In this document: piece by piece, positions 35,772-44,707 of the stretch
How the letters are laid out: each line of letters opens with the position of its first letter
How positions within the stretch are numbered: position 1 is the first letter of the stretch
Origin: Hydrogenophaga sp.
GTDB lineage: Bacteria > Pseudomonadota > Gammaproteobacteria > Burkholderiales > Burkholderiaceae_C
Direction: 5' to 3'
Assembly (NCBI RefSeq): GCF_019635465.1
Contig: NZ_JAHBZK010000007.1
Coordinates: forward strand, 151,917 to 215,916
Length of the DNA: 64,000 bases
Program-made: the position numbers and the translations under genes
The notes under the pieces: generated by a model
Databases searched by the model: none
What the model saw: the letters and a program-made list of their open reading frames with translations, nothing else
What the model was told of the DNA's origin: nothing

Positions 35772-36958
35772 GCGGACCTCCCGAACACCAGGCTGCAATT
35801 GCTGCCACCAAAACCGAAGGAATTGCTCAACGCCAATTGCAGCCCCGGTGCCGCCGATCCGCCCAGGCGGTAGTCCACCTGAATGGCCGGATCGGGCGTC
35901 AGGGTGCCCGGGCTGCCCGGCAGCCAGCCATCGCGCAGGGCCAGCGCGCAGACCACAGCTTCCAGCGCGCCCGCGGCCCCCAGCGTGTGGCCGGTGGCGC
36001 CCTTGGTCGACGAGGCGGGCACACGCTGTGCAAACAGCTCTGCCACCGCCAGACCTTCGGCGGCGTCGTTGGCGGGTGTGGCGGTTCCGTGCAGGTTGAT
36101 GTAGCCGATGTCATCGGCCGACACGCCCGCGCTGCGCAGCGCCGCCTGCATGGCCTGCAAGGCACCCAGGCCTTGCGGGTGCGGCGCCGACATGTGGTGC
36201 GCGTCGCTGGATTCGCCTGCGCCCCGCAGCACGATGTCGCCGGCCTGCGCGGGCCCACGCTCCAGCAAAGCGAAGGCCGCCGCCTCACCAATGGAAATGC
36301 CGTCGCGCTGCGCGTCGCCCGGGCGGCAGGGCTGCGCCGACGTGAGCTGCAGCGAGGCGAAGCCGTACAGCGTGGTCAGACACAACGAGTCCACCCCGCC
36401 CACCACGGCCGCATCGATGGCGCCGGCGCGGATCTGCCGGGCCGCAGCGGCAAAGGCCTTGGCGCTGGACGAGCAGGCGCTCGACAAAGCCATGGCCATG
36501 CCTTCGATACCGAAGCAGGCTCGCACAAAGGCGGCCACCGAGTAGGTGTTGTGCGTGCCTGCGTAATTGAAATCGTCCGGCAGCGCGCCGGTGGCCGGGT
36601 CGCGCCGCCGGTAGGCCAGTTCGGTCTGCAGAATGCCCGAAGTGCTGGTGCCCATGAAGACCCCCACCCGATCGGCACCGTGACGCGCCACTGCCTCGCG
36701 CACCCGCTCGGCGAAGCCGTCCTGTTGCAGGCCCAGCCAGGTCAGGCGGTTGTTGCGGCAATCGAACTCGCGCCACGCATCGGGCAAAGCGACATCGTCC
36801 ACACCCGCCACCTCGCCAACCCAGGTCGACAGGTCGACGGTTTCGAACCGACACGGCTGCAGGCCGCTGCGGCCTTCGCGCAATGCCAGTGCGTGCGCGT
36901 CGATGCCTGCCCCCAGGCAGGAGGTGGCGGTGTAAGCGGTGAGGGGCAAGGGATTCAT
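35768..36958 (-). CDS. Beta-ketoacyl-ACP synthase (ApeO-like) of the polyene cluster
   Basis: A 396-residue type II ketosynthase. The catalytic triad is intact: Cys162 (SSACSSSAK), His289 (INLHGTATPAND) and His323 (KGATGHTLGAAG, with Lys318). It condenses malonyl-ACP with the growing aryl-polyene chain, probably as a heterodimer with the chain-length-factor-like protein downstream. It starts 35 nt after the methyltransferase stop. Confidence 0.93.
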   Translation of the reverse strand: MNPLPLTAYTATSCLGAGIDAHALALREGRSGLQPCRFETVDLSTWVGEVAGVDDVALPDAWREFDCRNNRLTWLGLQQDGFAERVREAVARHGADRVGVFMGTSTSGILQTELAYRRRDPATGALPDDFNYAGTHNTYSVAAFVRACFGIEGMAMALSSACSSSAKAFAAAARQIRAGAIDAAVVGGVDSLCLTTLYGFASLQLTSAQPCRPGDAQRDGISIGEAAAFALLERGPAQAGDIVLRGAGESSDAHHMSAPHPQGLGALQAMQAALRSAGVSADDIGYINLHGTATPANDAAEGLAVAELFAQRVPASSTKGATGHTLGAAGALEAVVCALALRDGWLPGSPGTLTPDPAIQVDYRLGGSAAPGLQLALSNSFGFGGSNCSLVFGRSA

Positions 36959-36993
36959 CGGGTCGGATCGAAGCAGGATGATGGCGGGCGTTG

Positions 36994-37713
36994 TCAGCGC
37001 ACCCGGCAGTGAAGCATGACATTGGCAAAGGGCTTGCGCCCATTCATGTCGCGGTGCTCGACGGCAAAGCCCAGATGCTCAAGCTCGCCGCGCCAATCGG
37101 CAAGGCCGCGACAGTACAGCCGGGGCAAGCGGTGCCCGCGCGCATACGTGACCGCGCGATCAACACCATTGCAGACATGAAACCGCCAGCCGGCGTCGGC
37201 GTCGCCAATGCGGGTGAGAAACACGCCACCGCGCGGCAAGGCGTCGCGGATGCGCCCCAGCAGCGCGCGTTGGCGCGCAGGGTCGACATAGTGCAGGGCA
37301 TCCAGAATGGTGATGGCGTCGGGCCGACCCAGGGCCACCTCGGTCATGTCGCCCTGTTCGATGCAGACCACCGGATGGTCTGTGCCAAAGGCGCGCCGTG
37401 CGCGCTCGACGTCGCGCGCCATGAGTTCAATGCCCTGCAACTGCGTATGCCGCTCAGGTTGCGGCCACTCGGCGGGCCATTGGCCCGCGTCGGCCAGTTC
37501 GCGAGCGCTGAGCAGCCAGGCGAACAGGCTGCCCTGGCCACTGCCCAGGTCGAGCACGCGGCCCGCGTCGCCCAGCAAACCGGTGCGGACGATTTCGTGA
37601 AAGAGGGTGTCGTGCCCCAGTTTGCCGCGCGCGTAGTGGTATGCGAATTGCCCGGCGTGTGCGAAGCGCCCACTGGCGTGGTCCACAAGCTGCTGAATGG
37701 CCGCGCTGTTCAT
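36994..37713 (-). CDS. SAM-dependent methyltransferase of the polyene cluster
   Basis: A 239-residue class I methyltransferase. Motif I is RVLDLGSGQGSLFAWLL and the acidic loop is IELMARDVERARRAFG, with a post-motif DAITILDALHYVDP. It could methylate the hydroxyl of the aryl head group, as in the O-methylated heads of known aryl polyenes. I start at ATG 37713, which overlaps the deacetylase stop (ATGA); MPA-MNS at 37722 is an alternative. Confidence 0.85.
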   Translation of the reverse strand: MNSAAIQQLVDHASGRFAHAGQFAYHYARGKLGHDTLFHEIVRTGLLGDAGRVLDLGSGQGSLFAWLLSARELADAGQWPAEWPQPERHTQLQGIELMARDVERARRAFGTDHPVVCIEQGDMTEVALGRPDAITILDALHYVDPARQRALLGRIRDALPRGGVFLTRIGDADAGWRFHVCNGVDRAVTYARGHRLPRLYCRGLADWRGELEHLGFAVEHRDMNGRKPFANVMLHCRVR

Positions 37714-38510
37714 GGCAGGCATTGCGCAAGGGTGACCGTGCGAAGCCCCAGCCGATGCGCGTCGGCCATCAGCAAGGGCAGCACGGCGTTCAGCACCGGC
37801 GTGCCCTGCGCGGTCTGGCGGGCATGGCCGTCGTGCAACAACAGGATGTCGCCACCTTGCAGCCCGCGCGTCAGACGACGGTGCACGGTGGCGGCGTCGC
37901 CGGTTCGGGTGTCGAAGCCGCGCCGCGTCCAGCTGGCCAGGGTCAGCCCCAGCTCGTGCAGCACCGGGTCCAGCCAGGGATTGCGCAGGCCGGCGGTGGG
38001 ACGGAAAAAGCGCGGCGCCTGCCCAGTGATGTCGCTGAGCATGTGTTGCGCGGCAAGGATGTCGTCGCGCATGCGCGACGGGCCGAACACCGAGAACGCG
38101 TGCGAGTGGCTGAAGCCGTGGTTTTCCACCCGGTGGCCGCGGCGCACGATGTCGCGGCACAGCGCCGCGTGGGTCTGGGCGCGATGGCCGATACAGAAGA
38201 ACGTGGCGCGCGCACCCAGCGCGTCGAGCACATCGAGCACCTGCGGCGTGACGGCCGGGTCGGGGCCGTCGTCGATGGTGAGGGCGATGGCCTGATGCGT
38301 GGCCTCGCCCGCGGGCAAGCGGGCCCAGTTGACGCCCAGCCATTGCGAGCGCGGCCAAAGACCGCCGCCCACCAGCGCGGCGTGATTGGCCACCACCGCC
38401 GACGCAGCCCAGGGCCACCACGCCGGTTGCCACAGCGCGGCGCCCGCGGCCACGCCGTGCAACAGCAGTGAGGCCGGCAAGGCCGGTGCCGGACGCCAGC
38501 GCGCGCTCAC
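37710..38510 (-). CDS. Polysaccharide deacetylase (NodB-homology) family protein
   Basis: A 266-residue carbohydrate-esterase-4-like protein. The catalytic metal motifs are present: ALTIDDGPDP (both aspartates) and ENHGFSHSH (His-x3-His), then FFRPTAGL and SWTRRGFDT. One or two hydrophobic segments at the N terminus suggest membrane attachment. GTG start at 38510 overlapping the hydrolase stop (GTGA). The role in polyene synthesis is unclear: it may remove an acetyl group from the sugar or lipid carrier. It is not one of the core functions I know as required. Confidence 0.82.
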   Translation of the reverse strand: MSARWRPAPALPASLLLHGVAAGAALWQPAWWPWAASAVVANHAALVGGGLWPRSQWLGVNWARLPAGEATHQAIALTIDDGPDPAVTPQVLDVLDALGARATFFCIGHRAQTHAALCRDIVRRGHRVENHGFSHSHAFSVFGPSRMRDDILAAQHMLSDITGQAPRFFRPTAGLRNPWLDPVLHELGLTLASWTRRGFDTRTGDAATVHRRLTRGLQGGDILLLHDGHARQTAQGTPVLNAVLPLLMADAHRLGLRTVTLAQCLP

Positions 38511-39160
38511 GGCGCCACCTCGCTGCCGCCCGCACGCGCGTGGGCGACGAAGGCCTGCCAAAGACCCTGCCAGCACGCCCAGTCGTGGTCGCCATCGAGG
38601 GTGTGCACCGATGAACGCGGCAGGCGCGAGGCCATGCGCGCCATGCCATCGACAAAGCGGTCGCGCACGCCATAGCCCATCCACACCGGCAGATCGGGCG
38701 GAGGTTGTTGCCACCAGGCCCAGGTCTCCAGCACCGGGTCGTCGGGCACAGCGGGTGGGGTCCAGGTGTCCAGGCCGCCGGCCAGCTCGATGCGTCGCCA
38801 CACGCTGCGCTCGCCCGGGTAGGGCGAGAGCAGGCACAAGCCATCCACGGCCTCGGGCCAGCGCCGCGCGCACAGCACCGACTGCCAGCCGCCCAGCGAG
38901 ATGCCGGCCAGCCAGACCCGCGTGCCTTGCGCGCGCACTGGTCGCAGATGCTGATCCACCAGGGCCTGCAACTGGTCCACACCGTCCAGTCGTTGCGCCT
39001 GCAGATCCACCGCCACCAGATCAAGGTCCAGGCCCGCGGCCTGTGCCTGGCGATCGAAGCCCTGGTCCACGACGTCCTGCGCGCGCATGGCCGCACCGGG
39101 CAGCCACACCAGCCGCCAGGGTGCGCGGCCCGTGAAACCCTGCCCCGGCACGGCGTTCAT
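38507..39160 (-). CDS. Alpha/beta hydrolase of the polyene cluster
   Basis: A 217-residue serine hydrolase-fold protein. The nucleophile elbow is GISLGGW and a distal acidic/His region reads TLDGDHDWACWQG. It may be a thioesterase or esterase releasing or editing the polyene product; no typical acyl-ACP thioesterase sequence is visible elsewhere in the cluster. ATG 39160 overlaps the MMPL stop by 4 nt. Confidence 0.78.
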   Translation of the reverse strand: MNAVPGQGFTGRAPWRLVWLPGAAMRAQDVVDQGFDRQAQAAGLDLDLVAVDLQAQRLDGVDQLQALVDQHLRPVRAQGTRVWLAGISLGGWQSVLCARRWPEAVDGLCLLSPYPGERSVWRRIELAGGLDTWTPPAVPDDPVLETWAWWQQPPPDLPVWMGYGVRDRFVDGMARMASRLPRSSVHTLDGDHDWACWQGLWQAFVAHARAGGSEVAP

Positions 39161-41487
39161 GCCGCCCGCTCCCGCGGCGCGAGCGCCGCCGCAAACACCA
39201 GGGCCAGCAAGGCGCCGGGCGCCACGGTGGCCCCCACCGCCTGCAGCACCGGCACCGCCGACATGGCCAGCGCGCCAAAGCCGATCACCGTGGTGCCGCA
39301 GGCCACCAGCACCGACAGCAGCGAGGTGGCGTCCGCCGCCGGGTCGCTGCACCAGCGCTCCAGAAACAGGGCGTAGTTGGAGCCCACCGCCACGATGAGC
39401 AGCATGCCCACCAAGTGCAGCAGGTGCAGGCGCGCACCGCCCAGATGAAGGCCGGCCATCACCACCGCCACCGTCGCCACCAGCGGCAGCAGCACGGCCG
39501 CCAGCCGCCTCGCGGAGCGCAAGGTGAGCGAGAGCAGCGCCACGATGGCCACCATGCCCAGCAAGGACAACACGATGGCCTGGCGCAGGTAGTCGGCGTA
39601 CATGTGCTCGAACTCGGCCTTGAGGTCGACAAACAAGGCGCCGCTGCCTTGCAGGGCGCGCTCCAGCTCGTGCGCCGGCAGATCGGAGCCGCCCTGCCCG
39701 GCCACCGGCCGCAGGGGCAGCAGGGCCGTCCACCCCGAGGGGTGCGACTGCAACAGCGAGTCGACCGCCAGGGCCAGCGCGGTGCCGTCCAGATCGGCGC
39801 GGCGCAGCGGTGGCGCCGTGCGCGCCTGGGCCACCTCCGCGACGAAAGGCGCAAGGCGCGCGGGTGAGATGGGCTGACCGGCCAGGGCGTCGTCGAGTCG
39901 GCCCTTCAGCACCTGCGACTCGGGCAGGCTGGCCTGGCGCTGCGACTGCAAGGCCTCGCTCGGCAGAAAGCGGGCGGGCGAATCGAAGCCGCCGATGCGT
40001 CCCTGCTCAACCAGGGGCGCGAGGCGCTCGCCGGCCAGCTCGGCGCCTTGCAGAGCCAGCTCGCGGCTGGCCGCACGCACCACCACGATGTAGCGCGCAT
40101 CGGGTGCGCCCAGGTCACTGCGCAATTGCGTGTCGCGCTGCGCATCGGCTTCGGTGATGCTGGAGAGCACCGACAAATTGGGCTCCCACAGGGCCTGCCG
40201 GTGCATGGCGAGATAGGTCAGCGCGATCGCACCCAGCAGCAGCACCGGCCAGCGCAGCGCACGCGCGCGGCGCACCAGACCGACAAAACCTGGGGGCAGA
40301 CCGGGCGTACGCACCTGCACCTGACCCGCCATCGCGGGCAGCACGAAGCGCGTCACCAGCGAGGCCGTGACCACGCCGCTCAAGGCATACAGGCCCAGTT
40401 GCGCCAGCCCCGGAAAACCGGCAAACAGCAGTGCACCGAAGCCCAGCACCGAGGTGGCCACGCCCAGGCGGATCGTGGGCCAGAAGCGGCTGTGCCATTC
40501 GCGCAGATCCCCGCGGCCGGCCTGCACGAAGTAATAGATGCCGTAGTCGACCGCCTCACCAATGAGCGCCGCACCGAAACCGGCGGTGATGGCGAACACC
40601 GACCCGTGCACCAGCGAGACCACCACCAAGCCGGCCAGCGCGCCGCTGAGCACCGGCACCAGCGTGAGCAGCAGCGGCCAGGGGCGGCGGTAGACCAGCC
40701 ACAGCAGCAGACTGATGCCGGCCGCACTCATGAGCGTGAGGCGCGCCACGTCGGCCTTCACCGCAGCGCGCGTCTGCACCGCAAACACCCCCGGGCCGGC
40801 CACCTGCAGGCTCAGCGCGGGCGTGGCCTGAGATTCCTCGGCGAACAGCTGCTGCACCCGCTCAACGGCCTGCGCCTGGCCGTCGGTGTCGGCGCCCAGC
40901 GCACGGGTCTGCAACAGCAGCAGCGCGCGCTGGCCATCGCGCGAAGACCACACGCCCTCGGCCATGGCCGGCTGACCCTGGGATTGCAGGCCGCTCAGCA
41001 ACTCGATGACTTCGCCCGTGGGATCGCGCAGAAAGTGCGGCTTGAGCAGCAGACCGGCCGGCGAAGACACGATGTCGATGGTGTTGAGCACCGCCGAGCG
41101 CAGGCCGTCGACGCTGAAGCGATCGGCAGTCACTGCCGGGCTCAACTGGTAACGGTGGCGCATCAGCACCGACAGCTCGCCATCGAGCGCGCCCAGCTCG
41201 CCGTTCTGTACCGACACAAACGCCGGGTCGGCGGCGAGCCGGTCGCGCAGGGCGTGCGAAGCCTGCGCACGGCTTCGCGCGTCGCCGCCTTCAATCGCCA
41301 CCATCAGCAACCGCGACACCACGCCTTCGCGCAGCTGATCGACCAACACCTCCTGCTCGGGCGTGGGCTCGGACGGCAGAAAGAACGACAGATCGGTGGT
41401 GAAGCGACTGTGCGACACCCACCAGACCGCCAGCAGCATGGCTGCCAGCCAGGTCGCCGCCAGCACCAACCGCGCACGCACCTTCAT
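39157..41487 (-). CDS. MMPL/RND-type exporter of the polyene cluster
   Basis: A 776-residue membrane transporter of the MMPL family with about twelve helices in two halves and two periplasmic loops, the same family as the xanthomonadin exporter. The RND-like regions ITAGFGAALIGEAVDYGIYYFVQ (first half) and LLIVAVGSNYALFLERW (second half) are clear. It probably moves the aryl-polyene lipid across the inner membrane with LolA as periplasmic carrier. I start at ATG 41487 because an open upstream stretch lies inside the lolA-like gene; this also gives a 4-nt overlap. Confidence 0.9.
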   Translation of the reverse strand: MKVRARLVLAATWLAAMLLAVWWVSHSRFTTDLSFFLPSEPTPEQEVLVDQLREGVVSRLLMVAIEGGDARSRAQASHALRDRLAADPAFVSVQNGELGALDGELSVLMRHRYQLSPAVTADRFSVDGLRSAVLNTIDIVSSPAGLLLKPHFLRDPTGEVIELLSGLQSQGQPAMAEGVWSSRDGQRALLLLQTRALGADTDGQAQAVERVQQLFAEESQATPALSLQVAGPGVFAVQTRAAVKADVARLTLMSAAGISLLLWLVYRRPWPLLLTLVPVLSGALAGLVVVSLVHGSVFAITAGFGAALIGEAVDYGIYYFVQAGRGDLREWHSRFWPTIRLGVATSVLGFGALLFAGFPGLAQLGLYALSGVVTASLVTRFVLPAMAGQVQVRTPGLPPGFVGLVRRARALRWPVLLLGAIALTYLAMHRQALWEPNLSVLSSITEADAQRDTQLRSDLGAPDARYIVVVRAASRELALQGAELAGERLAPLVEQGRIGGFDSPARFLPSEALQSQRQASLPESQVLKGRLDDALAGQPISPARLAPFVAEVAQARTAPPLRRADLDGTALALAVDSLLQSHPSGWTALLPLRPVAGQGGSDLPAHELERALQGSGALFVDLKAEFEHMYADYLRQAIVLSLLGMVAIVALLSLTLRSARRLAAVLLPLVATVAVVMAGLHLGGARLHLLHLVGMLLIVAVGSNYALFLERWCSDPAADATSLLSVLVACGTTVIGFGALAMSAVPVLQAVGATVAPGALLALVFAAALAPRERAA

Positions 41488-42053
41488 CGGGTCACCATCG
41501 GCTCGAGTTGCAGCTCGGTACGATCGCCGTCGGCCTGGGCGTATTCGATGTGGCGCACATTGATGTCGTCGCCGTTGAGCGTGATGCGGGTGACGATGGC
41601 CCGCATGGCGGGCTCGATGGGCTCCAGCACCAGCGTCCATCGGCGCAGGCTGCCCTGCAGTTGAAGTTTGTAGTGGCGCTCCAGCCCGGCGCGATCGCCG
41701 CGCAAGGTGCTGCGGATGCTGGCCACGAAGGCCTGCACTTCGGGGCGCTGCGCGATCTGCACGCTCATACGGGTGCGCTCGCGCTCGATGGTGATGGTGT
41801 CCTTGTAGAGCAGCACCCGCTCAGCACGGGGGCGCAGGGTGCGACGCTCCAGCCAGTCCGGCGGGTTGTAGATCATCTCGCCGGTCGATCGCAGCGGGGC
41901 ATCGAGCATGGCCAGGTGACGCAGTTCGACAAAGCGCACTGTCCCGCCCGCGTTGGTCGCCAGGCGGGCCATGAGTTGATCGAGCAGGTCCTGCGCCTGC
42001 GCCAGCGGCGCCATCAGCAGCAAGACCAAAGACAGCAGCAGACGAAACCTCAT
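41484..42053 (-). CDS. LolA-like periplasmic lipid carrier of the polyene cluster
   Basis: A 189-residue secreted protein with a signal peptide ending AQA-Q around residue 20 and a LolA fold (TVRFVELRHLAMLDAPLRSTGEMIYNPPDWLERRT). LolA-like proteins occur in aryl-polyene clusters, where they are thought to take the lipid-linked product to the outer membrane, in parallel to lipoprotein transport by LolA. Overlaps neighbours by 4 nt on both sides. Confidence 0.86.
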   Translation of the reverse strand: MRFRLLLSLVLLLMAPLAQAQDLLDQLMARLATNAGGTVRFVELRHLAMLDAPLRSTGEMIYNPPDWLERRTLRPRAERVLLYKDTITIERERTRMSVQIAQRPEVQAFVASIRSTLRGDRAGLERHYKLQLQGSLRRWTLVLEPIEPAMRAIVTRITLNGDDINVRHIEYAQADGDRTELQLEPMVTR

Positions 42054-42952
42054 GCGCGCCAGAAGTCGAAAAAGTTGAACCAGTTCATCGGCGCCTGCCG
42101 GCAGCAGGCCTGCAATGCTTGCACATAGGCCTGCCGGATACCGTCGATGGCCTTGTCGCGTTCGAGGCGAGGCACCGCCGCAAAGTTGCCCAGGGGCCGA
42201 AACACCAGGCGGTAGCGGTTGCCCCCCATGTACAGCCCGGCCATGAAGAACACCGGGCGTTTGAACACCGCCGCCAGCCGCCAGGGTGCCGTCGGAAACG
42301 GCGCGGGCGCCCCCAGAAAGTCGTGCGTGGCGCGCGCGTCGTTGTGCAGCGAGCGATCGGCCAGCAGACCGAGCAGGTGCCCCTGCTCAAGCCGGGCGGC
42401 GGCCTCGATCATCGAGTCGGGTCGGCCCAGTGGCACCACCTCCTGCTGCAGGGCCGGGTTGATGACCTGCAGCGCGGCGTTGACCTTGCGCGCGTTGTCC
42501 TCGTACATGAGCATGGACACCGAAATGCCCGGGTGGCGCCGGCCCACACAGCGCAAGGCCTCGAAGCTACCCAGGTGCGCCCCCATGAGCAGCACGCCAC
42601 GCCCGTCGGCCATCGCGTCCAGCAAGGCCTCGCTGCCTTCGATTTCGATGTCGAACAGGTCGAAGCGGTCCTTGAGCAGGTAGACGCGATCGTGCACCGT
42701 GGTGGCAAATGCGAGCAGGTGCCGGTACAGGTCGCGCCAGCGCACAGGCCCGCCCAAGACGCGCGACAGGTACTCGCGGCTGGCGCGCCGGGCAGACGCA
42801 CCGAAGAGCAGAAAGTACAGCGTGATGCCGTGCAGCACGCAGCGGCTGAGCCGGCGACCCAGGATCAGCGAGATCAGCACCATCAGGCGCATGACCAGCT
42901 GGTGGCCGCGTTCGGGTTGCGCGCGCCAGGCGGGCGCCTTGGGGGCCGTCAT
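42050..42952 (-). CDS. LpxL/HtrB-like acyltransferase of the polyene cluster
   Basis: A 300-residue lysophospholipid acyltransferase of the LpxL/LpxM fold. One N-terminal helix is followed by the catalytic H-x4-E motif in MGAHLGSFEALR and by LGLLADRSLHND. Within polyene clusters this type is thought to transfer the polyene chain to an acceptor in the inner leaflet of the inner membrane. It overlaps the dehydratase gene and the lolA-like gene by 4 nt. Confidence 0.88.
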   Translation of the reverse strand: MTAPKAPAWRAQPERGHQLVMRLMVLISLILGRRLSRCVLHGITLYFLLFGASARRASREYLSRVLGGPVRWRDLYRHLLAFATTVHDRVYLLKDRFDLFDIEIEGSEALLDAMADGRGVLLMGAHLGSFEALRCVGRRHPGISVSMLMYEDNARKVNAALQVINPALQQEVVPLGRPDSMIEAAARLEQGHLLGLLADRSLHNDARATHDFLGAPAPFPTAPWRLAAVFKRPVFFMAGLYMGGNRYRLVFRPLGNFAAVPRLERDKAIDGIRQAYVQALQACCRQAPMNWFNFFDFWRA

Positions 42953-43311
42953 GCCGCGCCGGCCCGCAACTGGCCGCTGGCCACCTGTTCGCCGTCGCGC
43001 CGGAATTCGAAGTTCAGCGTGCCGGTGGCGGTGGGTGTGAGCCGCAGCAGCAGTCGGTCGCCGGGTCTGACCACCTGCAGGAACTTGGCCTGCGGAACGA
43101 GCCAGACCCCATCGGCCGCCGAAGTCTGGAAGCTGCGCGCGGCCTCAAGCGCGAGGTCAAGCAGCACGACACCGGGCAGCACCGGGTGCCCGGGAAAGTG
43201 CCCCGCGAAGGCCGGGTGGTCCAGCGGCACCTGCCACGCACGCTCAAGCGGCTCCGGCACCTGGGGCAACGCCGATGGGGTCACCGGGGCCGAGGACTCA
43301 GGCGGACTCAC
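42949..43311 (-). CDS. Hotdog 3-hydroxyacyl-ACP dehydratase (FabZ/ApeI-like)
   Basis: A 120-residue hotdog protein with the FabZ/FabA-like motif FAGHFPGHPVLPGVVLLDLA, where histidine and the downstream acidic residue form the active site. I start at GTG 43311: the sequence GAGGTGCTCG gives a ribosome site 6 nt before it, and the gene then overlaps the ligase end by 14 nt. A GTG at 43284 is an alternative. It probably pairs with the ApeP-like dehydratase at 34467-34940. Confidence 0.85.
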   Translation of the reverse strand: MSPPESSAPVTPSALPQVPEPLERAWQVPLDHPAFAGHFPGHPVLPGVVLLDLALEAARSFQTSAADGVWLVPQAKFLQVVRPGDRLLLRLTPTATGTLNFEFRRDGEQVASGQLRAGAA

Positions 43312-44707
43312 CGAGCACCTCGCGGCGGTAGAGGGTCTGCAACGCATCGCGCGTGAGCTTGCCCGTGGCATTGCGCGGCAAGGCCGGCAGCAGCACCAGC
43401 GGACGCGGCAGAAAGATGGCGTCCACGCGTGCACGCAAGGCCTGCAGCAGCGCCTGGCTGCCAAGGCCCGGCGCCACCGCAAATGCGACGAGGCGGGTGA
43501 GCCCCGCGGCCTGCTCGCTGGCAGCGGCCTCGTCGGGCAGAAAGAAGGCCGCGTCGGTCACGCCCTCGATGCCGGCCAATTGCTGGTTGAGGTAAGCGAG
43601 AGAGGTGCGCTTGCCGGCCAGATTGATCAGGTCCGCATGGCGCCCGTGCAGCAGAAAGCGTCCGTCGGGCAAGGTCTCGATGAAATCGGCCAGCGGCACG
43701 CGCCCTTCGACGTGCCCGCCTTCGGCGTGCGTCACATCGCCATCGGCCTGCAGCGTCACGTCGCGCATCGGCGTCCAGGCCGCGCCCAGCACGGTGCGCC
43801 GGCTGGCCAGCGCCGACGACTCGGTGGAGCCATAGATTTCGTGCACCTCAGCACCGGTGGCCGCCTCCAGCTGGCGGGCCAGGCCCTCGGCCAGCGGCGC
43901 GGTGGCCGACAGCACACGCTCCACACGCCCCCCGCTCACACCCGCGGCCAGCCAGTTGGCCAGGTGAAACGGGGTGCTGACCAGCATGCGCGGTGCAGGC
44001 ACCCTGGCCAGCGCGTCATCGATGTCGCTGGGGTAGAACGGCTTGCCGCTCCAGAACGCGCAGCCACCGTGCAAGGCCAGCAGAAAGGTGGATTCGAAGC
44101 CGTAGCTGTGTTGCACCGGCACCGTGCCGACCAGGACATGGGGTTGCCGGTCCAGCCCCAGCGCTGCTGCCTCGGCACGCCCGTTGCGCACCAGCCGACC
44201 CCAGTGCTTGCGGTGCGGCTGCGGCCGCCCGGTCGAGCCGGAGGTGAACAGGATCGCCGCCAGCCGGGTGTGTTCGATGGCGGGAATGTCGTACACCGCG
44301 TCGGGTCGACCCTCACCGGGACCGACCGCCAGCCGCGGCAAGCCGCCCGTGTCGACATCGTCGCGCTCCACCAGACACACCGCGCCCGGGTGATCCTCAG
44401 CCACTTGCAGCAGGCTGTGCGCCAGCTGGGACGAAGGTTGCAGGCTCACACGCTGGCGCAGCAGACCGGCCGCAAAACCCACGGCAAAGCGGTAGCGGTC
44501 TTCACACAGGTTGATCAGATCGCCTTGCGGCGGCAGCCGCCCGGCCAACGCCTGGGCGTCGGCGATGTACTGGCGCACGGTCACGGCGGCACCGGGCGTC
44601 CAGGCCAGCACGTCGTCCAGCCCCAGACCGGTGACCAGCGGCGTCGATACGTCCATGGGATCAGCAGGCAATGGGACGACGCCCTGTGCGCGTGCAGCGG
44701 CCGTCAT
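43298..44707 (-). CDS. AMP-dependent acyl/aryl ligase of the polyene cluster (XanA2-like)
   Basis: A 469-residue adenylate-forming enzyme. The phosphate-binding A3 motif is LFTSGSTGRPQPHRKH, followed by EIYGSTESSALASR and a C-terminal LPRNATGKLTRDALQTL with the catalytic lysine. In xanthomonadin synthesis the corresponding ligase activates 4-hydroxybenzoate and loads it on an ACP. It is the likely acceptor for the product of the chorismatase at 31203-32189. It is shorter than typical acyl-CoA synthetases but complete for both domains. Confidence 0.9.
   Translation of the reverse strand: MTAAARAQGVVPLPADPMDVSTPLVTGLGLDDVLAWTPGAAVTVRQYIADAQALAGRLPPQGDLINLCEDRYRFAVGFAAGLLRQRVSLQPSSQLAHSLLQVAEDHPGAVCLVERDDVDTGGLPRLAVGPGEGRPDAVYDIPAIEHTRLAAILFTSGSTGRPQPHRKHWGRLVRNGRAEAAALGLDRQPHVLVGTVPVQHSYGFESTFLLALHGGCAFWSGKPFYPSDIDDALARVPAPRMLVSTPFHLANWLAAGVSGGRVERVLSATAPLAEGLARQLEAATGAEVHEIYGSTESSALASRRTVLGAAWTPMRDVTLQADGDVTHAEGGHVEGRVPLADFIETLPDGRFLLHGRHADLINLAGKRTSLAYLNQQLAGIEGVTDAAFFLPDEAAASEQAAGLTRLVAFAVAPGLGSQALLQALRARVDAIFLPRPLVLLPALPRNATGKLTRDALQTLYRREVLGESA

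Noticed and set aside
37710-38510. Nodulation factor deacetylase (NodB)
   Set aside because: Only the shared deacetylase fold is present; no other nod genes and the context is polyene synthesis.
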